Source: Kaistella soli (GTDB lineage Bacteria > Bacteroidota > Bacteroidia > Flavobacteriales > Weeksellaceae). From it: a stretch of 64,000 nt of DNA. The notes beneath the pieces are model-generated. The model was not told the origin of the DNA. It saw only the letters and a program-made list of their open reading frames with translations, and ran no database searches. The translations under genes and the position numbers were made by a program. Each line of letters begins with the position of its first letter. Positions within the stretch are counted from its first letter, which is position 1. The DNA lies in NCBI RefSeq assembly GCF_019038595.1, contig NZ_JAHOPF010000003.1:62001-126000 (forward strand). The letters are read 5' to 3'. Shown piece after piece: positions 26,597 to 34,555 of this stretch.

Positions 26597-26800
26597 ATGA
26601 GCTTAGTTGATTTTTTAAAAGGTTCTTATACCGAATTCAAAGATAGAGTAGAGTGGCCAAAGTTGCCAGATTTGCAGTCTTCCACTATCGTGGTGACCAT
26701 TTCTACTGTTCTTTTAGCATTGTTTACTTTTGGGGTAGATTCATTATTCAGTAAATCTATTGCGAATATCTTAACAATATTTATCAACCTGTTCAATTAA
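26597..26800 (+). CDS. secE: Preprotein translocase subunit SecE
   Basis: 67 residues, starting at the ATG of MSLVDFLKGSYTEFKDRVEW; an upstream in-frame start would lie inside tRNA-Trp and is rejected. A short amphipathic helix with the conserved RVEWPKLPDLQSST is followed by one transmembrane helix (about 33-60, VVTISTVLLALFTFGVDSLF). The single-span form is normal outside enterobacteria. It clamps SecY in the inner membrane. nusG follows 14 bases later. Confidence 0.95.
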   Translation: MSLVDFLKGSYTEFKDRVEWPKLPDLQSSTIVVTISTVLLALFTFGVDSLFSKSIANILTIFINLFN

Positions 26801-26814
26801 AATTATTTTCCAAC

Positions 26815-27357
26815 ATGAGTGACTTGAAGTGGTATGTTCTGAAATCCATCAGTGGACAGGAAAATAAGGTGAAAACCTATATTGAGAACGAAATGAAGCG
26901 CCTTGGTTTCGAAGCATTCGTTACCCAAGTGGTCATTCCTATGGAAAAGGTAATTCAGATGAGAAACGGTAAGAAGGTTCCGAAAGAAAAACCTTATTAC
27001 CCTGGTTACTTAATGGTTGAAGCAAATTTAGTTGGGGAAATTCCTCACATCATCAAAAATATTCCGGGAGTAATATCTTTCCTGAGTTTAACTAAAGGAG
27101 GAGATCCTGTTCCGATGCGTAAAGCAGAAGTAAACAGAATGCTCGGAAGAATGGATGAACTTTCAGAATTTGCTGTTGAAGCCAACATTCCTTTTGTAGT
27201 GGGAGAAAATGTAAAGGTGATCGATGGTCCTTTCAACGGATTCAATGGAACTATCGAAAAACTTCACGAAGACAAAAAGAAAATTGAGGTTTCAGTAATG
27301 ATTTTCGGAAGAAAAACCCCGATGGAACTTAGTTACATGCAGGTAGAAAAAGTTTAA
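26815..27357 (+). CDS. nusG: Transcription termination/antitermination factor NusG
   Basis: 180 residues. The NGN domain starts MSDLKWYVLKSISGQENKVK and includes PYYPGYLMVE; the C-terminal KOW domain has FVVGENVKVIDGPFNGFNG and ends with LSYMQVEKV. It binds RNA polymerase and couples to ribosomal S10 or Rho. Cotranscribed with secE; a terminator follows. Confidence 0.97.
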   Translation: MSDLKWYVLKSISGQENKVKTYIENEMKRLGFEAFVTQVVIPMEKVIQMRNGKKVPKEKPYYPGYLMVEANLVGEIPHIIKNIPGVISFLSLTKGGDPVPMRKAEVNRMLGRMDELSEFAVEANIPFVVGENVKVIDGPFNGFNGTIEKLHEDKKKIEVSVMIFGRKTPMELSYMQVEKV

Positions 27358-27375
27358 GACTTATCTAAAAATATT

Positions 27376-27409
27376 AAAAAGGCTGTTCGTTTGAACAGTC
27401 TTTTTTTTT
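27376..27409 (+). terminator. Terminator after nusG
   Basis: AAAAAGGCTGTTC pairs with GAACAGTCTTTTT (one G-T pair), GTTT loop, T tail. Confidence 0.9.
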
Positions 27410-27575
27410 ATTAATTGCTGTTCTTGGTAATTTCAGTTTTGTTTTGCTCTTTCATGAAAAAAAATATTAATCTTTTTCTGTTTGAAAAGTTCGAATTTGC
27501 CGAAGAAAACGCAGCGCTTCATTAGCTGGTGAAATATTTTCCTCAAAATTCTTATTAAAAATCAACACTTTACAC
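27410..27575. other. Non-coding gap between nusG terminator and rplK promoter
   Basis: About 165 AT-rich bases. I see no reading frame, repeat or RNA gene in it. Confidence 0.6.
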
Positions 27576-27605
27576 TTGCAGAATTAAAATTATTTCTTAA
27601 TTTTG
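27576..27605 (+). promoter_or_regulatory. rplKAJL promoter
   Basis: TTG at 27576-27578 and TAATTTTG at 27598-27605, spacer 19: full consensus. It leaves a leader of about 90 bases before rplK. Confidence 0.8.
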
Positions 27606-27615
27606 CAGTCCGAAA

Positions 27616-27648
27616 TGTAAAGTAGTAAGATGAGCCTGCTTCTTTACA
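27616..27648 (+). promoter_or_regulatory. Hairpin in the rplK leader, possible L1 autoregulatory site
   Basis: TGTAAAG (27616-27622) pairs with CTTTACA (27642-27648), or AAGTAG with CTGCTT, presenting AAGATGAGCC in the loop. L1 represses the L11-L1 mRNA in other bacteria by binding a copy of its 23S rRNA site; the ATGAGCC segment resembles the ATGGAGCC part of that site. Assignment is inference. Confidence 0.4.
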
Positions 27649-27701
27649 GATTTATAAATGCTTCCACATTCATAAATTTCTTAATTTTTTAAAAAATAAA
27701 A

Positions 27702-28145
27702 ATGGCTAAAAAAGTCTTTAAAATGGTTAAGCTTCAGGTGAAGGGTGGCGCTGCTAACCCGTCTCCACCAGTAGGTCCAGCTTTGGGTTCTGCAGGTGTG
27801 AACATCATGGAGTTTTGTAAACAATTTAACGGAAGAACGCAAGATAAGCCAGGACAAGTTTTACCTGTAGTAATTACAGTATACGAAGACAAATCTTTTG
27901 AATTCGTAATTAAAACTCCTCCTGCTGCTATCCAGTTATTGGAAGCGTCTAAGGTGAAGAAAGGTTCTGGTGAACCAAACAGAGCTAAAGTAGGTGCTGT
28001 AACCTGGGCTCAGGTTCAGAAAATTGCTGAAGATAAAATGACAGACCTTAACTGCTTTACGTTAGATTCTGCATTGACAATGATCGCAGGTACTGCAAGA
28101 TCTATGGGATTGAGAGTAACAGGAACTAAACCAACTAACGCTTAA
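27702..28145 (+). CDS. rplK: 50S ribosomal protein L11
   Basis: 147 residues, complete. [20 protein letters not shown] is the conserved N-terminus, and the C-terminal rRNA-binding domain ends [12 protein letters not shown]. uL11 sits at the base of the stalk and is needed for the stringent response. First gene of the rplK-rplA-rplJ-rplL operon; rplA follows 11 bases later. Confidence 0.98.
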   Translation: MAKKVFKMVKLQVKGGAANPSPPVGPALGSAGVNIMEFCKQFNGRTQDKPGQVLPVVITVYEDKSFEFVIKTPPAAIQLLEASKVKKGSGEPNRAKVGAVTWAQVQKIAEDKMTDLNCFTLDSALTMIAGTARSMGLRVTGTKPTNA

Positions 28146-28156
28146 AACTAATAGAA

Positions 28157-28849
28157 ATGGCAAAATTAACGAAAAAGCAAAAAGAAGCGGTTAGTAAAAT
28201 CGAAAAAAACAAAAATTATACTCTTGATGAAGCTTCTGCTTTGGTAAAAGAAGTAAACTTTGCAAAATTTGATGCTTCTGTAGATATCGCTGTTAGATTG
28301 GGTGTAGATCCAAGAAAAGCAAACCAAATGGTAAGAGGTGTAGTATCTCTTCCTCACGGTACAGGTAAAGATGTAAAAGTTTTGGCACTGGTAACACCTG
28401 ATAAAGAAGCGGAAGCTAAAGAAGCAGGAGCAGATTACGTAGGTCTTGACGAATATTTACAAAAGATAAAAGAAGGTTGGACAGATGTTGACGTTATTGT
28501 TACTATGCCTGCTGTAATGGGTAAATTAGGTCCATTAGGTAGAGTATTAGGACCAAGAGGTTTGATGCCGAATCCAAAATCAGGAACTGTAACTATGGAA
28601 ATTGGTAAAGCAGTAGCTGAAGTGAAAGCAGGTAAAATTGATTTCAAAGTAGACAAATACGGTATTATCCACGCAGGAATTGGTAAAGTATCTTTTGATG
28701 CTGCTAAAATTAAAGAAAACGCTCAGGAATTGGTGCAGACTTTAATTAAATTGAAGCCAACTGCTGCTAAAGGTACTTATGTGAAAAGCATCTACATGTC
28801 TTCTACAATGAGTCCGGGTATTGCAATTGATACTAAATCTGTAAACTAA
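28157..28849 (+). CDS. rplA: 50S ribosomal protein L1
   Basis: 230 residues. Conserved blocks include VDVAVRLG-like [17 protein letters not shown] and the [14 protein letters not shown] signature. uL1 forms the mobile L1 stalk at the E site and is usually the translational repressor of its own operon; see the leader hairpin upstream of rplK. Confidence 0.98.
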   Translation: MAKLTKKQKEAVSKIEKNKNYTLDEASALVKEVNFAKFDASVDIAVRLGVDPRKANQMVRGVVSLPHGTGKDVKVLALVTPDKEAEAKEAGADYVGLDEYLQKIKEGWTDVDVIVTMPAVMGKLGPLGRVLGPRGLMPNPKSGTVTMEIGKAVAEVKAGKIDFKVDKYGIIHAGIGKVSFDAAKIKENAQELVQTLIKLKPTAAKGTYVKSIYMSSTMSPGIAIDTKSVN

Positions 28850-28862
28850 AATCTGTAAGACA

Positions 28863-29468
28863 ATGACAAAAGAAGATAAAGTATTAGTAATACAAGAGAT
28901 AAAAGGAATGTTGCAGGACGCGAAAGTGGTTTATGTAGCAAACCTGGAAGGAATGACTGCTGCGTCTACTTCAGATTTCAGAAGACAGGCGTTTAAACAG
29001 AACATTACACTTAAAGTTGTAAAAAATACATTGTTGCAAAAAGCAATGGAACAGATGGAAGGAGTAGACTACTCTGAAATGTTCCAGACTTTCAAAGGAA
29101 ACACTGCTTTAATGATTTCTGAAACAGCAAATGCTCCGGCAAAACTGATTCAGACATTCAGAAAAAAAGCTGAATTTCCTGCGTTGAAATCTGCTTATTT
29201 GCAGGAAACTTTCTACGTAGGTGATGAAAATTTAGGAACTCTTGTAAACATCAAGTCAAGAGAAGAAATGATCGGAGAAATCATCGGATTACTTCAGTCA
29301 CCTATCCAAAGAGTTGTTTCTGCACTTCAAAACAAATCCGAATCAGGAGAAGCTAAAGCTGAAGAGGCTGTACCGGTTGCTGAGGAAGCGAAAGCAGAAG
29401 AAACTCCAGCTGAAGAAGCTGCTCCTGAAGCAAGCGCTGAAGCTACAGATGCACCTAGTGCAGAGTAA
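28863..29468 (+). CDS. rplJ: 50S ribosomal protein L10
   Basis: 201 residues, about 30 longer than Escherichia coli L10 because of an Ala/Glu-rich tail (about 163-201, repeated AEEA/PAEEAAPEA). The body has the family's MTKEDKVLVIQEI N-terminus, RRQAFKQNITLKVVKNTLLQ, and the C-terminal helix that holds L7/L12 dimers. The tail is typical low complexity for this phylum. rplL follows 54 bases later. Confidence 0.97.
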   Translation: MTKEDKVLVIQEIKGMLQDAKVVYVANLEGMTAASTSDFRRQAFKQNITLKVVKNTLLQKAMEQMEGVDYSEMFQTFKGNTALMISETANAPAKLIQTFRKKAEFPALKSAYLQETFYVGDENLGTLVNIKSREEMIGEIIGLLQSPIQRVVSALQNKSESGEAKAEEAVPVAEEAKAEETPAEEAAPEASAEATDAPSAE

Positions 29469-29522
29469 TTAGACTCAAAAAAAATCAAAATAAATCGTTC
29501 AACAAATTAAAACATTACAACA

Positions 29523-29888
29523 ATGTCAGATTTAAAAAATTTAGCGGAAACGCTAGTAAACCTAACCGTAAAAGACGTAAATGAATTAGCTGCTATCCTT
29601 AAGGATGAGTACGGAATCGAGCCTGCTGCTGCTGCAGTAGTAATGGCTGGTCCTGGTGCTGAAGCTGCTGAAGAAAAAACAGAATTCGACGTAATTCTTA
29701 AATCAGCAGGTGCATCTAAATTAGCTGTTGTTAAATTGGTAAAAGATTTAACAGGTGCTGGTCTTAAAGAAGCTAAAGATATGGTAGATGGAGCTCCAGC
29801 TGCTATTAAATCAGGAATTTCTAAAGACGAAGCTGAAGCTTTGAAAAAACAATTAGAAGAAGCTGGTGCTGAAGTAGAATTGAAATAA
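29523..29888 (+). CDS. rplL: 50S ribosomal protein L7/L12
   Basis: 121 residues. N-terminal dimerisation domain, Ala/Gly hinge ([18 protein letters not shown], about 36-53), and the C-terminal factor-binding domain with [20 protein letters not shown] and [13 protein letters not shown]. Last gene of the operon; a terminator follows instead of rpoB. Confidence 0.98.
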   Translation: MSDLKNLAETLVNLTVKDVNELAAILKDEYGIEPAAAAVVMAGPGAEAAEEKTEFDVILKSAGASKLAVVKLVKDLTGAGLKEAKDMVDGAPAAIKSGISKDEAEALKKQLEEAGAEVELK

Positions 29889-29909
29889 TTCTTTTACACC
29901 CAAATAAAG

Positions 29910-29937
29910 AAACCTCACTTTTAAGTGAGGTTTTTTT
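29910..29937 (+). terminator. Terminator after rplL
   Basis: AAACCTCACTT pairs perfectly with AAGTGAGGTTT across a two-T centre, then a T run. It closes the ribosomal protein operon before the inserted block. Confidence 0.9.
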
Positions 29938-30119
29938 GTTTCCTGTCCTGAATATCGGAAGTTTTGCCATATTTTTGGCCTTTGAAAAAAAGGGTGTTTT
30001 CACCTATTTTACATGATAAGGAGGATATTGTTCCTTCTCAAAGGAGTGAAAACTTATTTTAATTCTTACATTTGTGTCGGTGATTTCTTCTGGAAAAAGC
30101 CAAACACAAAACACAAAGC

Positions 30120-30740
30120 TTGAAAGAAAATTTATTCTCTAGAGCAACACAATCAACTGTCGAAAGAAGACTTTTTAAGTCCGTTTTTTTCAAGCTGATT
30201 TTGTTGCCCCTTTTGTGCATACCTTTGCTTTACGGTGCACACGATTTCCTCTATACTGTTCCTCCACAGGAACCGCAGGTAGTTGTTTTTGTCAGCAGCA
30301 ATGCAACAGTTTATGGAGTTTCAAGTATTTCTAATGCCAAAATCGTTGCTCTTCACACAGAAGTCAGCGCTTCCAAAGCTGCTGAACCGAAAATGCAACC
30401 TGTAACTCTACAGAAACAAATTGCAGCCAGTAGGAACAAAGAAAAAAAGGCACTCAAAAAGCTTCAGCAAGAAATTGACAGAAGGGTAAAAAGCCAGTCA
30501 TACTCGAATTCTTCGGATAACCAGTTAATGAGTTTGGCCAAAATAACGGGTGCAACACAGGCGACATCCACTGGTTTTTTCTTTAAATTTCAAAAGGCTG
30601 CACTTAGCGGGGATTATCGCATCCCGATTTTCAGCGTCCACGACCCTAGACAAAAAATAATTACTTCCTTTTCCGATATTCAGTCGGATAAACTCTTACT
30701 ATCATTTCTCAGAGGTCCTCCTCTTAAAACCCCTGGATAA
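30120..30740 (+). CDS. Small membrane-anchored protein of unknown function
   Basis: 206 residues from a TTG start; the frame opens at 30084 after a stop and has no early ATG (the first internal Met is near residue 93). Residues about 21-45 (VFFKLILLPLLCIPLLYGA) form one hydrophobic helix, so a signal anchor is likely. A Lys/Glu-rich helix (about 105-125, KEKKALKKLQQEIDRR) could be coiled coil. The C-terminus ends LLSFLRGPPLKTPG. Family not recognised. A TACATTTG element is at 30067-30074. It precedes the two secreted proteins between rplL and rpoB. Confidence 0.5.
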   Translation: MKENLFSRATQSTVERRLFKSVFFKLILLPLLCIPLLYGAHDFLYTVPPQEPQVVVFVSSNATVYGVSSISNAKIVALHTEVSASKAAEPKMQPVTLQKQIAASRNKEKKALKKLQQEIDRRVKSQSYSNSSDNQLMSLAKITGATQATSTGFFFKFQKAALSGDYRIPIFSVHDPRQKIITSFSDIQSDKLLLSFLRGPPLKTPG

Positions 30741-30979
30741 TGCTCACAAGAAAAATATCTGAAACACGTTTTAGAGTTTGCAATGACCATTTTCCCACAC
30801 TTCTTGGCCCTTCGTGCTTTAATTTTTCCTCTGTACCCGTAAAAATGTATTGTAGCATTTTTAGTTAACTAAGAAGATGGAAAAATGAATCACATGGGGA
30901 CTGGAAGTTAGTAGGTCCTTTCAAAATTGGCACTTTAATCAGGTGCACAGTTTTAAACTTTCTATAAAACACAAATACA
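30741..30979. other. Non-coding spacer in the rplL-rpoB block
   Basis: 239 bases with no supported gene. It contains TTGGCAC at 30927-30933 about 45 bases before the next start. Otherwise I see nothing. Confidence 0.5.
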
Positions 30980-33304
30980 ATGAAAAAAAATATTTTTCTG
31001 GCAGTACTTTCTGTATTGCTCAGTCTTCCGCTATATGCCCAGACAGGCTACATCTATGTCCATAAAAAGGCAGTCAGCGAAGTGTCTTCCCTGGATTTCG
31101 CCTTTAATCTTACGGGACCCAGCAGTTTTTCCAGATCATTCAGTCTTAACGATCAACCGGATGCGCTTAATGCTTTTGACTTGGGTAACAGCCACGGAGC
31201 CGGCGAGGGTCAGCTATGGGCAGTAATTAACAATGCCTCGCAAGTGGGTAGTACGCATGTTACCGACGGTACTTTATATACGAGACCTGTGAATAGTCAG
31301 GTCTGGGCTGCGAAAAACACGGGTGTTACTAATGTGAGATCTGTAGACGGGATTGATGCCAATACGGCCGTTTATTGCAATAGCACTGGCACTGTATATA
31401 CATATAATGCAGTTACCAATGTGGCTACTTCTATTGGATCGCCTGCTAACATTATCGATGTGGCTTCTGGGGGTCCTGGTGGCATCATTGTCGCTGTAGG
31501 ATCAAACGGTACACTTTACAAATACTCCAGCGGTACAAGTTGGAGCGCCTACACGGGATCAAATGTTTCCAACGTTTTGCGAGTGGATGTGAACCCGACG
31601 AACCAGGATATCGTGTTTATCCGCACAACTAATCAATCTGTTTATCGTCTGCCAGGTGGAAGCGCGTTTAACGCAGCACCAACTGTTATCTCCGCACCGA
31701 GCGGTACCACCAGCGCCGGCGACGACCTCCGAGATATTGCGGTGAGCAACAACGGCACTATTTATTCGAATTTTCAGAATGCGGGAAACAGTGCCAATAT
31801 CTATGAGTATACGAGTGCTTGGGCAGACAATGCCACTTCCAGAAGTTTTAGTGGAATTACTGCAGGCGTGGGAACCCAAAGTTGGGCGATAAACAAAGTA
31901 AATCCCGATCAAATCAAACACAGTATTTTCACAAGTACCGTACTCAGCACGAGCAGTGCACCGGGGTTATGGTTAGATGACGAACGCGTGCGAACAGTCG
32001 TTACAAATGGAAATTCAATCATGATTCCTGTTCCAGCTGGTACTTATGCGCTCACCGAAACCAATGATCCTGCGTGGGCCAGTAGTGAGATTAAAATCTA
32101 TGATCCCACGACGAACAGTAGTTCTGCAACCGCCATCAACGTTGCTGCGGGCGAAGTGGTACATGTCGTTTACACCAATTCCCTGAAAAACACAGTTACT
32201 ACACCTGCGATTTGCGGCACAAACCGTATTGTAACCTTCGGAAGTGGAACTGCGGCGACGGGTCCTGCCTCCAACGGTTTTACAAGTTATCATTACGCCA
32301 TTCCTAATGGTGGTGTATCCGATGGTTATTATTCCAAGGTGAAAAGCAAAGCAAACTGGTATAACAACTCACCGGCCTTGACAGATCACACAGGCGACCT
32401 GAACGGATATTTTGGAATTTTTAATGCATCGTACGCGACAGATGACTTTTTCAGACAAACCGTCGACGGTCTTGTGCCGGGAACTTTATATGAATTTGCC
32501 TTTTGGGTTGCGGATTTGTCGCCAACCAATCCGATCCGTCCCAATGTGACTATGGGAATTAACGACGCGGTAACAGGCGCGTTGATAAGTTCTACAACAA
32601 CAGGTGATGTAACTTCCAGTACATGGATACAATATAAATTTAATTTTGTGGCGACTTCTACCGTAGCGGAAATATTTTTAAAGAATAATTCCATCGGAGG
32701 ACTTGGAAATGACCTGGCAATCGATGACATCAGCTTCGCGCCAGCGCCGCCCGTCGTCGTCACACCTGAAGGTCCGGTGGGAATTACTTTGTTCTGTAAC
32801 AATCCCGCAACTGTATACCAATTCACCAGCGTAACACCGGGAGGAGTTTGGAGTACGGATACGCCGGCTCTGATCAGCATCACTGCATCCGGAATGGTAA
32901 CAACAAAAACCGGAGTTTCCGGCACCGCAAATGTTAATTATACCGTCACCAGTTCCAGTGGTTGTAGTACCACAGTCACCCTTCACATTACGATTGCCGC
33001 CTGCATCTGTTACAACAATCCCGCTACCGGAACCGGTGCAGATACCAAAACCGGCATCACCCTTCTCAAAAGAGCTGGAGCCGACAGCGATAACTGGCCG
33101 ATGATCCGAAAATCCGCGCACACGGCCCTTGAATCCAATACCAAAGGTTTTGTAATCACCAGAATGACGACGGCGCAGATTCTGGCAATTGTTTCTCCGC
33201 AAGAAGGAATGATGGTATACGATACCGTTGCGAAATGTTTGAAAATAAATTCAGACGGTACTTCTTCAGGTTGGAGCTGTTTCAATAATCCTGCCTGTCC
33301 GTAA
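30980..33304 (+). CDS. Large secreted multidomain surface protein
   Basis: 774 residues. Signal peptide MKKNIFLAVLSVLLSLPLYAQ. Residues about 60-320 look like propeller blades (GIDANTAVYCNSTGTVYTYN, GGIIVAVGSNGTLYKYSSGT). About 345-405 is a prealbumin-like fold (PVPAGTYALTETNDPAW). About 410-590 resembles a jelly-roll carbohydrate-binding domain (LYEFAFWVADLSP, LAIDDISFAP). About 595-675 is a Big2-type Ig domain. The last ~70 residues hold NTKGFVITRMTT and GMMVYDT, a module repeated in the next gene. There is no T9SS sorting domain. Base use is GC-richer than neighbouring genes. Function unknown; adhesin is a guess. Confidence 0.7.
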   Translation: MKKNIFLAVLSVLLSLPLYAQTGYIYVHKKAVSEVSSLDFAFNLTGPSSFSRSFSLNDQPDALNAFDLGNSHGAGEGQLWAVINNASQVGSTHVTDGTLYTRPVNSQVWAAKNTGVTNVRSVDGIDANTAVYCNSTGTVYTYNAVTNVATSIGSPANIIDVASGGPGGIIVAVGSNGTLYKYSSGTSWSAYTGSNVSNVLRVDVNPTNQDIVFIRTTNQSVYRLPGGSAFNAAPTVISAPSGTTSAGDDLRDIAVSNNGTIYSNFQNAGNSANIYEYTSAWADNATSRSFSGITAGVGTQSWAINKVNPDQIKHSIFTSTVLSTSSAPGLWLDDERVRTVVTNGNSIMIPVPAGTYALTETNDPAWASSEIKIYDPTTNSSSATAINVAAGEVVHVVYTNSLKNTVTTPAICGTNRIVTFGSGTAATGPASNGFTSYHYAIPNGGVSDGYYSKVKSKANWYNNSPALTDHTGDLNGYFGIFNASYATDDFFRQTVDGLVPGTLYEFAFWVADLSPTNPIRPNVTMGINDAVTGALISSTTTGDVTSSTWIQYKFNFVATSTVAEIFLKNNSIGGLGNDLAIDDISFAPAPPVVVTPEGPVGITLFCNNPATVYQFTSVTPGGVWSTDTPALISITASGMVTTKTGVSGTANVNYTVTSSSGCSTTVTLHITIAACICYNNPATGTGADTKTGITLLKRAGADSDNWPMIRKSAHTALESNTKGFVITRMTTAQILAIVSPQEGMMVYDTVAKCLKINSDGTSSGWSCFNNPACP

Positions 33305-33384
33305 CAGAAAATATAACTTTTGAAAGAAAGTTGAAAGTGTTCATCGTTTCGGCTTTCTTTTTTAACTGACTTAAATACACAAAA

Positions 33385-33924
33385 ATGAAAAATTATATAA
33401 CATTTATTTTATTGGGTTCCATCAGCGTACTTAATGCACAGGTCATCATCGGCGATGCCTTGGGAACCGCCGCTACCAAAACTTCAGTTCTGCTGGAGTT
33501 TGCCAATACCAACAATAAAGGAATTATAGTTCCTTACGTTCGGACACTCCCCGCTGCAAGCGCAAACGAAGGAGCAATTTTACTGGACGCCAGCACGCTG
33601 ACTAAGGCAAGAATGCGATATTCTAACGGCACAAGTTGGATTGATCTCAGCGGTCAGGACGCAAATGTTACGACCGATTTGGCAAGTCAGCCGCCCCTAA
33701 CCGTTGGGGAAACGGGCGCGAAAACCATTATCGGTGCCACGAGTTCAAGTGCAGACGGGGCCCTGATTTTAGAATCTACAACAAAAGCCATGGTTCTGCC
33801 TACCGTCACAGACGTGAATAATATCCCAAGTCCATCTCCCGGAATGATGGTATATGTAAAAAAAGCCTCTGCAAAAAGACTGGCCGTCTTCAATGGCTCC
33901 AAATGGAGTTTCTGGAGGCCTTAA
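33385..33924 (+). CDS. Secreted protein with two NKG/GMMVY modules
   Basis: 179 residues. Signal peptide MKNYITFILLGSISVLNAQ. Two copies of a ~50-residue unit are visible: NTNNKGIIVPYVRTLP followed by YSNGTSWIDLSG (about 37-92), and STTKAMVLPTVTD followed by GMMVYVKK and FNGSKWSFW (about 130-178). The same unit ends the preceding 774-residue protein. Similar NKG..P.R units occur in Bacteroidota surface and tail-fibre-like proteins. Probably cotranscribed with the upstream gene (80-base gap) and ended by the terminator downstream. Function unknown. Confidence 0.65.
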   Translation: MKNYITFILLGSISVLNAQVIIGDALGTAATKTSVLLEFANTNNKGIIVPYVRTLPAASANEGAILLDASTLTKARMRYSNGTSWIDLSGQDANVTTDLASQPPLTVGETGAKTIIGATSSSADGALILESTTKAMVLPTVTDVNNIPSPSPGMMVYVKKASAKRLAVFNGSKWSFWRP

Positions 33925-33935
33925 TCCTCGGCAAG

Positions 33936-33965
33936 CCGGCTCCTTATGAGAGCCGGTTTTTTTTT
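33936..33965 (+). terminator. Terminator closing the inserted block
   Basis: CCGGCTC / GAGCCGG stem, seven-base loop, nine T residues, directly after the last gene of the block. Confidence 0.88.
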
Positions 33966-34200
33966 AATTATTAAGAACTTCACATGTATCAGAAGTCGGT
34001 TTTTTTTTATATGAGCCGCAGGCTTGTTATCGTGCTTGCATTAATTTATAAAAATACGAATTACTTTTTTGTTCAGTAAACCAAGAAAAAGGACCATAAT
34101 ATATAAATTATAATCTGTGGATGAATAAGTTTGGAATTTAAGAGAATCCAAACTTTAACAAATTTTATAACTGATCCTTATGTCACGGGAAGTTTTAAAT
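33966..34200. other. Gap upstream of the rpoB promoter
   Basis: About 235 AT-rich bases. I see no gene or clear repeat. Confidence 0.5.
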
Positions 34201-34231
34201 TTGTGTAACAGCTTAAAAATGTGTACATTTG
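34201..34231 (+). promoter_or_regulatory. rpoBC promoter
   Basis: TTG at 34201-34203, spacer 20, TACATTTG at 34224-34231: full consensus. It gives a leader of about 318 bases before rpoB. Confidence 0.75.
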
Positions 34232-34285
34232 CACTCCTTTTGGCGCTAATAATTGTTTGTAAATCTGTAAAATATTGTAAATCAA

Positions 34286-34314
34286 CTCTTTCTGTTTTGT
34301 GAAAGAGGATTTTT
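34286..34314 (+). promoter_or_regulatory. Attenuator-like hairpin in the rpoB leader
   Basis: CTCTTTC pairs perfectly with GAAAGAG across an eight-base loop, followed by GATTTTT, some 50 bases into the predicted leader. It has the form of a weak intrinsic terminator. Whether it regulates rpoB is inference. Confidence 0.4.
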
Positions 34315-34555
34315 CTTGTTTATAGATATTCCGCAGCATTAGTCCCGAAGAAACCCAAAAGATATTTTGCATTACACCGTGAAAAGATATACCGGCGTTG
34401 CAGTTAGAAATTAGATTTTAGAACCACGAAAAAGCACAAAGACTAATTCTGATAGCGCCAAACATCACAGTCTCAGGCTTTTTCTCCCTTCTTTATTTCG
34501 TTTCTGATATTTTTTAAAACAAAATATTTTTTAACCCTCATTCTTTAAAATTTTT

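Noticed and set aside
30741-30979. Possible broken gene between the small membrane protein and the large secreted protein
   Set aside because: Short open stretches exist but none shows a recognisable protein or continues past multiple stops.
32386-33202. Overlapping minus-strand frames of 174-179 codons within the secreted protein
   Set aside because: They arise from GC-rich low-complexity coding on the plus strand, where signal peptide and domains support the plus frame.
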